A DNA stretch of 64,000 nucleotides from Oceanospirillaceae bacterium (GTDB lineage: Bacteria > Pseudomonadota > Gammaproteobacteria > Pseudomonadales > Balneatricaceae), in the NCBI GenBank assembly GCA_013215505.1, contig JABSQZ010000020.1:57951-121950 (forward strand). The letters run 5' to 3'. The stretch's first letter is position 1. Each line of letters begins with the position of its first letter. The notes beneath the pieces were generated by a model, which saw only the letters and a list, made by a program, of their open reading frames with translations, searched no databases and was not told the DNA's origin. Of this stretch, positions 1 to 8,841 are shown piece after piece. Position numbers and translations under genes: made by a program.

Positions 1-558
1 CTAGTCACATTATTTTGTACCAGTATGATCTACGCCAGTTTGAAAACCATTCGTCAGTGGAACAGTGCCCTTACTCCGGTTAATTATTTAGTTCTGGGGA
101 TTATGTCCGGCTCACTGTTACTGTTGGCCGTACAATCTATAGTGACCGGCAGTGTTTCGGCGCAACTTCAACAGTCAGCCATTGCGCTGCTGGTGCTTGG
201 AGCAGCCGTTAAAGTCATCTATTTCTTTTGGATTGGTAAGCCTTCAGGCAGCACCATTAAAACCGCGACTGGTTTCACTCAAGCCAGTGTGCGATTGTTA
301 GATCAGGGGCACAGCTCTAACGGTTTCTTAAATAATGAGTTTGGCTACACTGTGGCAGCCAATAAGTTGTTGCGAATCCGGCTGCTGATGCTGGCAGTGG
401 CCTTTGTTTTACCCCTTTTGTTACTACTAACAGCCAATAGCCTATTGTTATTGGCCGCCGCACTGATTACTTTGGCCGGCTTGCTGGCCGAGCGCTGGCT
501 GTTCTTTGCCGAAGCCAGACATGTGGTGAGGTTGTTTCACGGCGATCAAACCGTCTAA
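1..558 (+). CDS. dmsC: DmsC-like DMSO reductase membrane anchor, C-terminal part
   Basis: The frame is open from base 1 (LVTLFCTSMIYASLKT) and no stop precedes the first ATG at 25, so the gene starts outside the window and only its C-terminal part is here. About four membrane segments remain, with the pattern ERWLFFAEARHVVRLFHG near the end that is typical of DmsC, the quinol-oxidising anchor of DMSO/molybdopterin reductases. By family knowledge it anchors the catalytic and iron-sulfur subunits in the inner membrane; those genes should lie just upstream. The fit to DmsC comes from the end motif and topology; the physiological electron acceptor cannot be told from this piece. Confidence 0.75.
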   Translation, partial: LVTLFCTSMIYASLKTIRQWNSALTPVNYLVLGIMSGSLLLLAVQSIVTGSVSAQLQQSAIALLVLGAAVKVIYFFWIGKPSGSTIKTATGFTQASVRLLDQGHSSNGFLNNEFGYTVAANKLLRIRLLMLAVAFVLPLLLLLTANSLLLLAAALITLAGLLAERWLFFAEARHVVRLFHGDQTV

Positions 559-655
559 GTTAAGATTTAACTGCAAAGTGTAAAGTTAGGTTAAGTGCTT
601 GTGTAAGGGAGCTTTAGACTCTATATTTTAGAAAATCTATTTCGAGAATATAGCC

Positions 656-1030
656 ATGCAAATGCCCCCCCAAAGTCAGGCAAAGTCCTCTGCGATAAGT
701 AAACTGCTCCCCAGTTTACTGATCAGTTGCGTTTTTGTAACTAGCGCAATGGCCAGCCCCAGTGTTTTAAAAAACGACCCCAAACGGCCCGTCGGCAAAA
801 TAAGTGCTGATCTGAAGATCAGCGCGGATCAATTTGTCAGCTGTTTTTCCCATGTTAACCCCACCCCAGGTGGCGATCGTCCTGAGTCAGGGGAGAGGGT
901 GCACGCCAACAAGAAAGTCTTGCTTAGCTGTCTGCAGCAACACAATTCACATATCACTAATGACTCTCTGGATAGAGTGATGGATAAATATCGCCCCGGC
1001 GGCAGAGCCGCTCAGGTCCCCAGAAGTTAG
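656..1030 (+). CDS. Small exported protein of unknown function
   Basis: 124 residues. A hydrophobic stretch (LLPSLLISCVFVTSAMAS) at residues 18-35 with AMAS before the predicted cut looks like a signal peptide. The mature part is polar, with two cysteines in an FVSCFSHVNP / LLSCLQQHN arrangement that could form a disulfide. The gene lies 71 bases before the YHYH-domain gene on the same strand and may be co-transcribed with it. I do not recognise the family. The start at 656 is chosen because it precedes the signal peptide directly; an ATG two codons later is equally possible. Confidence 0.6.
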   Translation: MQMPPQSQAKSSAISKLLPSLLISCVFVTSAMASPSVLKNDPKRPVGKISADLKISADQFVSCFSHVNPTPGGDRPESGERVHANKKVLLSCLQQHNSHITNDSLDRVMDKYRPGGRAAQVPRS

Positions 1031-1101
1031 GGAGTCTGCAATTCATCTGGCAGCTGAATCAGCGGCTAAAAATTGATCCATAACATACTAAGAGAGCAAC
1101 T

Positions 1102-2247
1102 ATGAGTCACAACCAAGACATCCAAAAAAAACCTTTTAGCCATGCATCGGGCCGGATGCTCTCCTGTGCATTTGGCGTGGCCGCTGCAACCCTATTGTCA
1201 CTGTCATCAACTAACTTAAGCGCCCATAGCAAAGACACTAATACCTTGTATGAGTGGCAACCGGACAGTTCAATTCTCACGCAACTGATCAACGCCATTA
1301 TTACCCCGGTTTCTGCCAGTGCTCTGATCTCTATTCAAGGGGATTATCGGGTGATCGCCTCGGATGCTCTCCCTGGACACGAAACCGGGGCTTTCCCGAA
1401 CCGTAACAATCCAAACAGTATCAAGAGCAAAAATTTAACCTACAAAGTACCTGCCAACCCCAAACTCAAAGGGAAAACAACTCCGCTGGGTATGTCTCCC
1501 TTTGGAGTGGCACTCAATGGGGTACCCTTTGATCCCAATGCCGCAGAGTTCTGGCAAAATAATCGTCGCTCTGGATGGCAGTATGAAGCGCTCGGCGGCG
1601 GGGTCAATTTAGGCTTAGATAAGAGCAGTGCACACGTCCAGCCTGATGGGACTTATCACTACCATGGCATTCCCTATCTGCTATTAGTCGATCGCTCATC
1701 CCAGCAGTTGTTGGGCTATGCCGCCGATGGCTTTCCAATTTACTCTCCCTGGGGTTATACGGATGCTATGGATAGCAGCTCGGCGGTGGTCGAACTGAAA
1801 AGCGCTTACAGTATTAAAAGCGGCAGTCGCTCCTCTGGCCCTAAAGGTAGCTACGACGGAACATTTGTTGAAGATTATCAATATCAGGCGGGGTCGGGGC
1901 AGCTGGACAGTTGTAATGGACGTAGCGGGGTGACGGCTGAATATCCCCAAGGGACATATTATTACGTGATCAGCGCACAATTCCCTTTTATACCGCGCTG
2001 TTTTAAGGGTACTCCGGATAGCAGTTTTGAGCGCAAGCGCGGGGCCAATAATGGTGCTCAGCAGCGAGCGGATCAGGGTAACAGACAGCCACCAGGTCAG
2101 GCTGGTAGAAAGCCGCCTGCACAGGCAATAGCCGCTTGTAAAGATAAGTCAGAAGGTGCGAAAGTGAGCTTTAATGTAAACAACCGACAGCTTAGTGGCA
2201 CTTGTCGCAGCCGAAACGGCCAGTTATTTGCTGTACCGCAACGTTAA
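1102..2247 (+). CDS. YHYH-domain exported protein
   Basis: 381 residues. The segment DGTYHYHGIPYLLL (around residue 187) carries the YHYH signature that defines the family; it is followed by an AADGFPIYSPWGY stretch also typical of it. The N-terminus has a hydrophobic segment (residues 20-40) consistent with export. After the YHYH domain comes a low-complexity Gln/Arg/Pro linker (about residues 310-342) and a short cysteine-containing tail. YHYH proteins have no settled function; histidines and cysteines suggest metal binding or redox in the periplasm, which is inference. SD AGAGAG lies before the ATG. It follows the small exported gene at 656 in the same direction. Confidence 0.8.
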   Translation: MSHNQDIQKKPFSHASGRMLSCAFGVAAATLLSLSSTNLSAHSKDTNTLYEWQPDSSILTQLINAIITPVSASALISIQGDYRVIASDALPGHETGAFPNRNNPNSIKSKNLTYKVPANPKLKGKTTPLGMSPFGVALNGVPFDPNAAEFWQNNRRSGWQYEALGGGVNLGLDKSSAHVQPDGTYHYHGIPYLLLVDRSSQQLLGYAADGFPIYSPWGYTDAMDSSSAVVELKSAYSIKSGSRSSGPKGSYDGTFVEDYQYQAGSGQLDSCNGRSGVTAEYPQGTYYYVISAQFPFIPRCFKGTPDSSFERKRGANNGAQQRADQGNRQPPGQAGRKPPAQAIAACKDKSEGAKVSFNVNNRQLSGTCRSRNGQLFAVPQR

Positions 2248-2310
2248 TTTAACGCAATTCAAAATTACTCACTAACAGCTCAGGGGCTATTAGTGAGTGA
2301 CCCCAAATAA

Positions 2311-2850
2311 TTACCCTTCTACTATTTTTCCTGTCGCATAGGCATAAACGCTGTCAGATGAACCATCTTTGTTTAACAAATGGATAGGGTAGCGCATGGT
2401 TTTGTTGCCTACTTCCATTCCCGGGCTGCCAATTGGCATACCAGGCACAGCCAGCCCCAATGCTCCTTCAGGCGGGTTTGCTAAAAAGGATTCAATCGCC
2501 GCGTTGGGAATGTGCCCTTCAAACACAAAACCGTCATCTGTCACCGCAGTGTGGCAAGAGCGGTGCTGCAAACTGAGGTTGTATTTATCTTTGATCGCAG
2601 TGATATCACCGGTGTTGTTAACACTGGCGACAAAAGAAGATGACAACTGCTCAACCCAACCTTTGCAACAGCCACAGTTAGGGTCTTTATGTACCAACAT
2701 ATGGGTTTTCCCAGCGGCCACTGCTACTGTAGTGACCGGGTTGCTAGCTGTTGATTCTGAAGTGTTTTGCGAGTAGCCAGTCCCCGCGATAGCAATAGTT
2801 AAAACACTGGCAGAAGCAAGGGCGAGAGTGGTTTTTTTAAATTTGATCAT
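2311..2850 (-). CDS. DUF411 periplasmic metal-binding protein
   Basis: 179 residues with an N-terminal signal peptide (LALASASVLTIAIAGTGYS). The body starts MLVHKDPNCGCCKGWVEQL, the CxCC motif of DUF411 proteins, and continues with GHIPNAAIESFLANPP and VPGMPIGSPGMEV, all typical of the family. DUF411 genes often lie beside copper resistance genes, so a periplasmic copper role is likely by family association. It lies downstream of, and on the same strand as, the small cysteine-containing membrane protein at 2998-3387, which supports a shared function. No canonical copper ATPase is visible nearby. Confidence 0.85.
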   Translation of the reverse strand: MIKFKKTTLALASASVLTIAIAGTGYSQNTSESTASNPVTTVAVAAGKTHMLVHKDPNCGCCKGWVEQLSSSFVASVNNTGDITAIKDKYNLSLQHRSCHTAVTDDGFVFEGHIPNAAIESFLANPPEGALGLAVPGMPIGSPGMEVGNKTMRYPIHLLNKDGSSDSVYAYATGKIVEG

Positions 2851-2997
2851 AGTGGTAATTCCATATTCGACACAGGGCTAGTGTCGTTGGTATTCAAATA
2901 AAAGTGATTTGAGCTGACTTTATTTTGGAACATGCTAGCAAGCCCGATACGCCTCTGGCTTACAGAACTTATCGGTGTGTTCCTATATGGATTAATT

Positions 2998-3387
2998 CTA
3001 ATTCAGCCAAGTGCAATACGTTAAATGCAGTCTGGGGTAGTTATATAAATGCAGGAAGGGGGCTTCTGATCGAAATGCATAGCGGTTGATCGCTGAGGCA
3101 ATACTGCCTTTAAGTTGCGAGACTGCAAAGAGAAAAATAAAGAAGACTAAGGCAAGCAGGCTTAAGCTTAGACCTAGACTCGCTTCAAGCAGACATCCAC
3201 TTAGAGTATTGCAGTGGCTGACAGCGGCCATCTGGGAAACTGTGGAAGTTTCAATATGGCTAGGATCAACAGTGGCATGTGGTGACGATTTTGCCATAGA
3301 ACAATTTAACAGCGCACAGCCGAGCACTATCAACACTAATAAAAGTGCCAGCTGACTGCGGTGAAATCTGAGCTGTTGCAAAACCAT
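2998..3387 (-). CDS. Small two-segment membrane protein beside DUF411
   Basis: 129 residues. Two hydrophobic segments are visible: residues 11-32 (LALLLVLIVLGCALLNCSMA) and about 70-92 (LGLSLSLLALVFFIFLFAVS). Between them lies a short histidine/cysteine-bearing loop (HATVDPSHIE, SHCNTLSGC). The layout resembles small membrane proteins that accompany copper or mercury handling genes, but I do not recognise a named family. It is transcribed toward the DUF411 gene, 147 bases away, and the two may form an operon. It is divergent from yhhQ. Confidence 0.6.
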   Translation of the reverse strand: MVLQQLRFHRSQLALLLVLIVLGCALLNCSMAKSSPHATVDPSHIETSTVSQMAAVSHCNTLSGCLLEASLGLSLSLLALVFFIFLFAVSQLKGSIASAINRYAFRSEAPFLHLYNYPRLHLTYCTWLN

Positions 3388-3515
3388 TAAAGAATCTTAA
3401 CCTTATTGATGAAAATTATTGTCACTGTTACTGAGAAACACATTGGGCACTAGCAGATGATAATAGTTCAGTAATATTATGCAACACTTAAAAAGCCTGC
3501 AAAAATTTCTTTCAC

Positions 3516-3543
3516 TTGACAATACTCAATAAAAGTTTAACCT
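3516..3543 (+). promoter_or_regulatory. Likely sigma-70 promoter of yhhQ
   Basis: TTGACA at 3516-3521 is a perfect -35 box. With a 16-base spacer, TAACCT at 3538-3543 is a weak -10. The start of transcription would fall near 3550, just before the proposed riboswitch aptamer. Confidence 0.45.
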
Positions 3544-3555
3544 GACGCTCCGAAT

Positions 3556-3586
3556 ATTGGGTTCCCTCACCCCATTAATAAAGGAA
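3556..3586 (+). promoter_or_regulatory. Probable preQ1-I riboswitch upstream of yhhQ
   Basis: TGGG (3558-3561) pairs with CCCA (3571-3574). The loop TTCCCTCAC ends in the cytosine C3570, placed like the ligand-pairing cytosine of preQ1-I aptamers. The A-rich tail TTAATAAAGGAA follows, and GGAA (3583-3586) can pair with TTCC (3562-3565) of the loop to make the H-type pseudoknot. The gene downstream is the queuosine-precursor transporter yhhQ, a classic target. The tail is shorter than the usual A-run, and the aptamer ends 51 bases before the start codon, so the expression platform is unclear. A covariance-model search would decide. Confidence 0.55.
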
Positions 3587-3637
3587 ATGCGATCGACAGC
3601 GATTTGGCTGTTGGGCATTCCACAAAAAGGATAGAAG

Positions 3638-4303
3638 ATGAATCTCACTACTAATCAGGCTTCACGCCTGATGTTAATTGTTGCCGCTTTCCATATAATT
3701 GTCATTGCGACAAGTAATTACCTGGTACAGCTACCGTTCGAACTGTTTGGTTTTCATACCACCTGGGGCGCATTTAGCTTTCCCTTTATATTTTTGGCCA
3801 CAGATTTAACCGTACGTTTGTTTGGTGCAAAAATGGCCAGACAGATAATACTCGGGGTAATGTTCCCGGCTTTACTGATCTCTTATATTGCCTCAGTGGT
3901 TATGGTCAAAGGCAGCTATGTGGGCATGGAAGGATTCAACGAGTTTAATACTTTTGTTGCACGTATTGCCCTGGCCAGTTTTGTCGCCTATATGTTTGGT
4001 CAGTTCTTAGATATTCAGGTGTTTGCCCGATTGCGCAAGATGAAAAACTGGTGGGTGGCGCCAGCAGCTTCCACTGTGGTCGGCAATTTGGTTGATACGC
4101 TGTTGTTTTTCTCCATCGCATTTTACGCCAGTGTCGATCCCTTTATGGCCGCGAACTGGTTGGAAATCGCCTGGGTCGATTACGCATTTAAACTGGTGAT
4201 CAGCTTAGCGGTATTTTTGCCATTGTACGGCCTGTTACTGAAGTTCTTAGAGACTAAACTACTCAATATGACCGGTGATAAACTGAGCAGCCAGAGTATT
4301 TAA
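3638..4303 (+). CDS. yhhQ: YhhQ queuosine-precursor (preQ0/preQ1) transporter
   Basis: 221 residues, about six membrane segments, and the family pattern from residue 30 on (LPFELFGFHTTWGAFSFPF, then FLATDLTVRLFGAKMAR). YhhQ/VUT1 proteins import 7-cyano- or 7-aminomethyl-7-deazaguanine for queuosine tRNA modification. Length and motifs fit the Escherichia coli protein. Strong SD AAGGATAGAAG before ATG 3638. The leader carries a preQ1-I-like aptamer, consistent with feedback by the imported base. No other queuosine gene is in the window. Confidence 0.9.
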   Translation: MNLTTNQASRLMLIVAAFHIIVIATSNYLVQLPFELFGFHTTWGAFSFPFIFLATDLTVRLFGAKMARQIILGVMFPALLISYIASVVMVKGSYVGMEGFNEFNTFVARIALASFVAYMFGQFLDIQVFARLRKMKNWWVAPAASTVVGNLVDTLLFFSIAFYASVDPFMAANWLEIAWVDYAFKLVISLAVFLPLYGLLLKFLETKLLNMTGDKLSSQSI

Positions 4304-4329
4304 CGGCTAGCTCATTGCTGAACTTTGCT

Positions 4330-5415
4330 CTAGTCAAGGTTCAGCAGCTTCAAACACACGGGTGTCGGTGCAAAAATTTCATCTACCCGTGCCAAAGTGC
4401 CATTTTTAGCATCTCTCTTAAAGCTCACAATGTTGTCGCTGTTCTGGTTGGCCACTAATAAATACCGACCACTTGCCGCTATAGTAAACCCTCTTGGAAA
4501 TTTACCACCACTGGATTGAAAGCCGATTAGATTCAACTGCTGTTGCTGTTGATCAAAAGCGTAGATGACAATGCTGTCGTGCCCTCGATTGGAGCCGTAC
4601 AAGAATTTTCCATCCGGGGACAGATGAAGATCTCCGGGATAATTAACGCCGCGGTAATCTTGTGGCACTGTGTTGATAGTTTGCAGCACTGTCAATTCGC
4701 CGTTAGCTGCATCATATGAGAGCAGCGTCACCTGAGAGATTAGTTCGCTGATCAGGAAAGCGAACTTGCCGTTGGGGTGGAACACTAAATGCCTGGGGCC
4801 CGATCCAACTTGCAGCTGCACAGAAGCCAGTTTCTGTAACGGCTGAGTTTCGCACTGCAATCGATAACTGAAAATTTGATCGCTGCCTAAATCCGCTGCA
4901 AAGGCGTATTTGTTGTCCGGGCTTAGCACTATGCTGTGGGCGTGCGCTGCTTCCTGACGCTCTTGGTTAGGGCCGCTGCCCCAATGTTGCACAATAGCGC
5001 TGGCAGGTGACAAACTACCGTCCTCTGCCACCGGGTAGGCACAGACATTACCAGTGACATAATTAGCCAGCAGGGCAGTGCTGCCGGTTGCGTCAATGCT
5101 TAGATAACAGGCTGCGCTGCCGTTGGCTTGTTGGCTGTTGATGTAACTGAGCTCACCGCTGTTGAGGTCAATCTGATACGCGCTTATCCCGCCAGTTTCA
5201 TGTTGTTCTATTTCACTGACCGCAAACAACCTTTGTCTGACCTGATCGATACACAGATATGAAGGGTTTTCAATGATCAGCGGTTCGCTGCTACAACTTA
5301 GTGCTCCAGTGTCTAAATCTAGAGTGTAAAGATGAATTCCCGAGCCATTAGCTGTTTCAAGGTGGGGGGCTAAACGGGTATAAGTGCCGACATAAAGATG
5401 TTGCTGGTTACGCAT
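4330..5415 (-). CDS. Lactonase-family seven-bladed beta-propeller protein
   Basis: 361 residues made of repeated blades: YVGTYTR at the start, then LSPDNKYAFAADLGSDQIF, LVFHPNGKFAFLISEL, LSPDGKFLYGSNRGHDSI and ASGRYLLVANQNSDNIV. This is the pattern of the lactonase family (6-phosphogluconolactonase Pgl/YbhE type). By family knowledge it is a cytosolic hydrolase of sugar lactones; no signal peptide is present. The neighbours give no pathway context, so 6-phosphogluconolactone as substrate is only the default guess. It converges on yhhQ, with 26 bases between them. Confidence 0.85.
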   Translation of the reverse strand: MRNQQHLYVGTYTRLAPHLETANGSGIHLYTLDLDTGALSCSSEPLIIENPSYLCIDQVRQRLFAVSEIEQHETGGISAYQIDLNSGELSYINSQQANGSAACYLSIDATGSTALLANYVTGNVCAYPVAEDGSLSPASAIVQHWGSGPNQERQEAAHAHSIVLSPDNKYAFAADLGSDQIFSYRLQCETQPLQKLASVQLQVGSGPRHLVFHPNGKFAFLISELISQVTLLSYDAANGELTVLQTINTVPQDYRGVNYPGDLHLSPDGKFLYGSNRGHDSIVIYAFDQQQQQLNLIGFQSSGGKFPRGFTIAASGRYLLVANQNSDNIVSFKRDAKNGTLARVDEIFAPTPVCLKLLNLD

Positions 5416-5545
5416 AGTGACTTCTATAGGTGAACGTTTTATTGAGCAGAAGCTGATAGTTAATGCCTCTATCTTGTTGATAATATTCTGTTTATATTGT
5501 GTGGCTGTAACTAGTATAAATTTTTATCGGCTAGGGAACAGGTTA

Positions 5546-5846
5546 TTGAAATCAGCCAGCTTTAAGTTACTATATCCCCTGGCACAAGCCGCTCCAGTCG
5601 CAATACAACACTAGTGCTGGATCTACAGTTACGCAATTAGACTTTAGTTTAATTAACAACTCTGACCAGGGACTTAGTATTGATAAACTGGCCACTACTG
5701 TGATCTAGCCTGTTGACCAGGCAAGTTTTGACACTGTCAGCGTGGCTACTAATGGTTTTCGCGACCCCATTAGCTAGCCAGATTGCCTGGAAGACAGCAT
5801 AGATAAGTGTTTAAACTTAAGTAAAATCAAATATATAACATTATAA
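5546..5846 (+). pseudogene. Decayed gene for a small exported protein
   Basis: A TTG at 5546 opens a signal-peptide-like start (LKSASFKLLYPLAQAAPVA) that hits a stop at 5612. One base out of frame, from about 5598 to 5846, the reading continues as a plausible secreted-protein sequence (AGSTVTQLDFSLINNSDQG, then ASFDTVSVATNGFRDPIS, PDCLEDSIDKC), broken by two TAG codons. One frameshift and two stops in otherwise protein-like sequence indicate a pseudogene. The family is not recognised. Fills most of the 5416-5927 gap. Confidence 0.4.
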
Positions 5847-5927
5847 TTCGGCGTTGGGATGGATGGTTTTTTTAGCCCTGGAGCAACAGTAAATCCAGCT
5901 ATAACCTGAGTATTGTGAGATAAAAAT

Positions 5928-6398
5928 ATGTCAGACATGTTAGTGAAGTTGTATCAGTTGCCCGAGACTGGAGTGTTCAGCAAGCTTGCTGAAGCGGGAG
6001 TGGAAATACGCCCAGCAATGGCACCGGAAAAGCGTTTAGTGTGCTCCTGGATAGCAGCAGAGTTTGGTGAGCAATGGGCCAGTGAAGCGGAAGTCGCCTT
6101 TGCTCGTCAGCCCTGCTCCATCGTTTTGGCAATTCAGGACCAGCAACTATTGGGATTTGGTTGTTACGATGCGACTTGTAAGGGCTTTTTTGGTCCAACC
6201 GGCGTCGCGCAGGAGCGCCGCGGACAGGGGATTGGTGAAGGCCTGCTGTTTATCTGTTTACAGAATATGCGTGCCCAGGGCTACGGTTATGCTGTGATAG
6301 GTGGAGCTGGGCCCAAAGAGTTTTACCGGGCCAAGGTTGCGGCGGTGGAAATTGCAGATTCCGTGCCGGGTATTTATCGGGGACTGTTGCAAGTATAG
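5928..6398 (+). CDS. GNAT family N-acetyltransferase
   Basis: 156 residues. The acetyl-CoA-binding motif A is clear: GPTGVAQERRGQGIGEGLL around residues 88-106 (RxxGxG core QERRGQGIG). Motif B follows as YGYAVIGGAGPKEFYRA. Single-domain length fits GNAT enzymes, which transfer acetyl groups to amines or protein termini. Substrate unknown. It stands alone between a pseudogene and a convergent hypothetical gene. Confidence 0.8.
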   Translation: MSDMLVKLYQLPETGVFSKLAEAGVEIRPAMAPEKRLVCSWIAAEFGEQWASEAEVAFARQPCSIVLAIQDQQLLGFGCYDATCKGFFGPTGVAQERRGQGIGEGLLFICLQNMRAQGYGYAVIGGAGPKEFYRAKVAAVEIADSVPGIYRGLLQV

Positions 6399-6425
6399 TG
6401 CGCCGTGCATTGGCTGAATGCTCTG

Positions 6426-7058
6426 CTATAAGTTAGCTGCAGCTCGAAGCAATTTCAAATGTTTTTTGCAGTGCATCAAACCCCCTTCATACTTAATCCA
6501 GGTGATCTTGCCATCGCCGTTACTGTCAGTTCCCTGGATTAAAATGTCCGCAAAATCATTCAGTTGCGATGATAGTGAGGCGGCTGTAGCCACCGAAGTG
6601 GTGGAGTTGATCTGTTTCGTCAGCCTGAGCATGGTTACTGCGAGTGCCAGAGTGTTTTTTGCACTAGTGGCAATGTGCAGCGAGTGGACTTTTATCGCGG
6701 GCACTGCATCGGTAGCGGCCGCAGCCAGATTTACACGATCTACAATATCGGTGGTTGCCCTGATAAGACCGACATTCAGTCCGGGGCCGGTACCTCTACC
6801 ATCCAGGGCGTGTCGGACATGGCGGCTATGAGTTTTCATCCACTCTAAGTTAGCACTGTGCTGCAAGGCTAAAGATGTGTGTTGCTGGATCACTTCTGCC
6901 TCTTTGATGGCTGTGTCTAACAGAGCTATACCTGCGGTGGCCGTTGCCTGGCTGCTGATCTGCTCCAGATAGACAATTGCTGAAGTGGCGGCTATTAAAG
7001 ACGCAGAGTTAAGCAGAAAAAGTGCTATAAGCGCAGTGCGGATGATAGTCATTTTCAA
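6426..7058 (-). CDS. Exported alpha-helical protein with EF-hand-like loop
   Basis: 210 residues. Signal peptide at residues 5-24 (IIRTALIALFLLNSASLIAA). The mature protein is Ala/Thr/Leu-rich and helical, with LEWMKTHSRHVRHALDG around residue 71. Near the C-terminus GTDSNGDGKITWIKYEGG resembles an EF-hand or dockerin-like calcium loop (D, N, D, G, I spaced correctly), but the twelfth residue is Lys instead of Glu, with a Glu two residues later. Family not recognised. Likely periplasmic; calcium binding is inference. It converges on the GNAT gene. Confidence 0.6.
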   Translation of the reverse strand: MKMTIIRTALIALFLLNSASLIAATSAIVYLEQISSQATATAGIALLDTAIKEAEVIQQHTSLALQHSANLEWMKTHSRHVRHALDGRGTGPGLNVGLIRATTDIVDRVNLAAAATDAVPAIKVHSLHIATSAKNTLALAVTMLRLTKQINSTTSVATAASLSSQLNDFADILIQGTDSNGDGKITWIKYEGGLMHCKKHLKLLRAAANL

Positions 7059-7308
7059 CTCCCTATTGGATAGCCTATTATCAAATATTGCGCTGCTTTG
7101 TAAATCGGACTTATTCTAGCTTTAATGATTATCGTCATTGTTTAGCCAAGATTTATCTCCAAACTATCAATGATTTATTATTGCTTGCTAAAAAATTGAA
7201 CCCTTCCTAACAACTCCAGTCAATACTAGCTACAATAACGCCTTTATAGCGATTTGATTTTAAAGCTATAGTACAAAAAACCAGCTAAATATTGGGGAAA
7301 TAATAATT

Positions 7309-7971
7309 ATGTATCTAAGAGGGGTTAAAACCTTAATCGCAAGTGTTGCCATTATAGGCTCATTCAATGCGTTCGCCGCCAGCGATGTACAAAGTACCGC
7401 ACTGGATAATATCGATGGCTTTATCGCTGAGCAGAATGTCGATAAATCAGCCAGTAGTTGGAAATTGAAACTGAATAAGCCGCCAATGCAAGCCTTTACT
7501 CAAGGGCGTCAGTACATCTGGAAATTGCAGACTAATGTGGGTGAAATCGAGATAGCCTTAAAGCCAGACACCGCGCCAATGCATGTCTCCAGCACTATCT
7601 ATTTAACCCGTTTAGGCTTTTATGACAACATAGTATTTCATAGAGTGATTAAAGGTTTTATGGCCCAAGGTGGTGATCCAACCGGTACCGGACGCAGTGG
7701 TCCCGGTTACCATTACAATGGAGAGTTCAGTCCGGCGGTTAAACACAACAAGCCCGGTTTGTTATCAATGGCCAATGCCGGCCCTGGCACTGATGGCAGC
7801 CAGTTCTTTTTAACTTTCATCCCGACGAATTGGCTAGATGGTAAACACACCATCTTCGGTGAAGTGGTCAAAGGTATGGATGTAGTGAAGACCTTAGAAG
7901 AGCATGGCAGCAAGTCAGGGCGAACTTCTAAAATGCTAGAGATAGTGACTGCGACTATTGAAGTAAGATAA
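7309..7971 (+). CDS. Periplasmic cyclophilin-type peptidyl-prolyl isomerase
   Basis: 220 residues. Signal peptide ([16 protein letters not shown]) at about residues 9-24. The cyclophilin domain begins near residue 65 with [20 protein letters not shown] and contains [19 protein letters not shown], the catalytic Arg/Phe region, then [10 protein letters not shown] and [14 protein letters not shown]. It catalyses proline isomerisation during folding in the periplasm (PpiA-like). Monocistronic as far as seen, with a 250-base AT-rich leader region upstream. Confidence 0.9.
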   Translation: MYLRGVKTLIASVAIIGSFNAFAASDVQSTALDNIDGFIAEQNVDKSASSWKLKLNKPPMQAFTQGRQYIWKLQTNVGEIEIALKPDTAPMHVSSTIYLTRLGFYDNIVFHRVIKGFMAQGGDPTGTGRSGPGYHYNGEFSPAVKHNKPGLLSMANAGPGTDGSQFFLTFIPTNWLDGKHTIFGEVVKGMDVVKTLEEHGSKSGRTSKMLEIVTATIEVR

Positions 7972-8138
7972 GCAGCTTAACGGTTAGGTTTCAGCTAAGC
8001 TGAAGTCATAACCGCTGAAAAATTCCCCTCGATGTGAACAGCAAATTGACAGCCATTCTCATTGGGGGAACATGCAAATACGTTCAGTATTTTCTCTGCG
8101 GATACAGCATCTAGTATGATGCTCGGGCCGAATAATAT

Positions 8139-8804
8139 TTAGTCCGACTCTTGTAACTCACAGGGCAGCCCGGCCGCTTTCCATTCCGGAAATCCTTGTT
8201 CCAGCCTTAACGCCTCTATGCCATTTTCTCTGAGGGAATTAACCATCTCATAAGAATACAGGCAGTAGGGTCCGCGGCAGTATGCGACGACTATTTTATG
8301 GGTGGGTAAATGTTTAACTTTCTCGTCAATGTCATGCGGCTGTATATTGAGTGCACCGCGGATATGGCCCTGTAAGAACTCTTTGTTGGGGCGAACATCA
8401 AGAATTAACAAATCCCGATCATTAAATTTATCCGCCAGCTGTTCGCTGGTGATGGTATTTTCATTCAAGGAATTAGAAGTGATTTTTGTCAGCAGTCGGT
8501 CTACTTCGGCTAAATGGGTTTCAGCCGTTTTACGCAAACTAGCGATTAACAGTACGACGTCATCTCCGGCTATTTTATAAAGGCGCTTTTTGCCGGCTTT
8601 TCTCATGACCACCAGGCCATTATTTTTCAGTATCAGTAGATGCCGGGAGGTGTTAGCCAAGGTTAAACCTACTAACTGACTTAACTCATCCACACTGCAC
8701 TCAGCCTGGGCTAAATAGTCGAGCATCTCAACGCGTTGGGGTGAACCCAGTGAATGAGCGATAATGGCAAGTTGTTCAAAAAGCTGTTTTTTAATGAGAC
8801 TCAT
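8139..8804 (-). CDS. ArsR-type repressor fused to a rhodanese domain
   Basis: 221 residues in two domains. Residues 1-95: ArsR winged helix (SPQRVEMLDYLAQAECSVDE, then LVGLTLANTSRHLLILKNNG). Residues 115-215: rhodanese, with LLILDVRPNKEFLQGHIRGA, the loop YCRGPYCLYS carrying the candidate catalytic cysteine, and LEQGFPEWKAAGLP. Fusions of this kind sense sulfur or thiol stress by family analogy. It faces the MFS exporter at 9298, and the same 20-base palindrome occurs before both genes, so it most likely represses itself and the exporter. The effector (persulfide, metalloid, electrophile) is unknown. Confidence 0.85.
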   Translation of the reverse strand: MSLIKKQLFEQLAIIAHSLGSPQRVEMLDYLAQAECSVDELSQLVGLTLANTSRHLLILKNNGLVVMRKAGKKRLYKIAGDDVVLLIASLRKTAETHLAEVDRLLTKITSNSLNENTITSEQLADKFNDRDLLILDVRPNKEFLQGHIRGALNIQPHDIDEKVKHLPTHKIVVAYCRGPYCLYSYEMVNSLRENGIEALRLEQGFPEWKAAGLPCELQESD

Positions 8805-8820
8805 AACTCATTCATACCTA

Positions 8821-8840
8821 ATTCAATCAATTGATTGAAT
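8821..8840. promoter_or_regulatory. ArsR-rhodanese operator, autoregulatory copy
   Basis: ATTCAATCAATTGATTGAAT is a perfect 20-base palindrome 16 bases upstream of the repressor start. The same palindrome with one changed base (CGATT in the centre) occurs before the MFS gene. Confidence 0.75.
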
Positions 8841-8841
8841 G

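Noticed and set aside
5417..5614. A 65-codon + strand gene
   Set aside because: Its frame ends inside the pseudogene signal peptide region and the first part is not protein-like.
6541..6560. TGTCCGCAAAATC as another array-repeat half
   Set aside because: It is inside a coding sequence and lacks GGCC; chance match.
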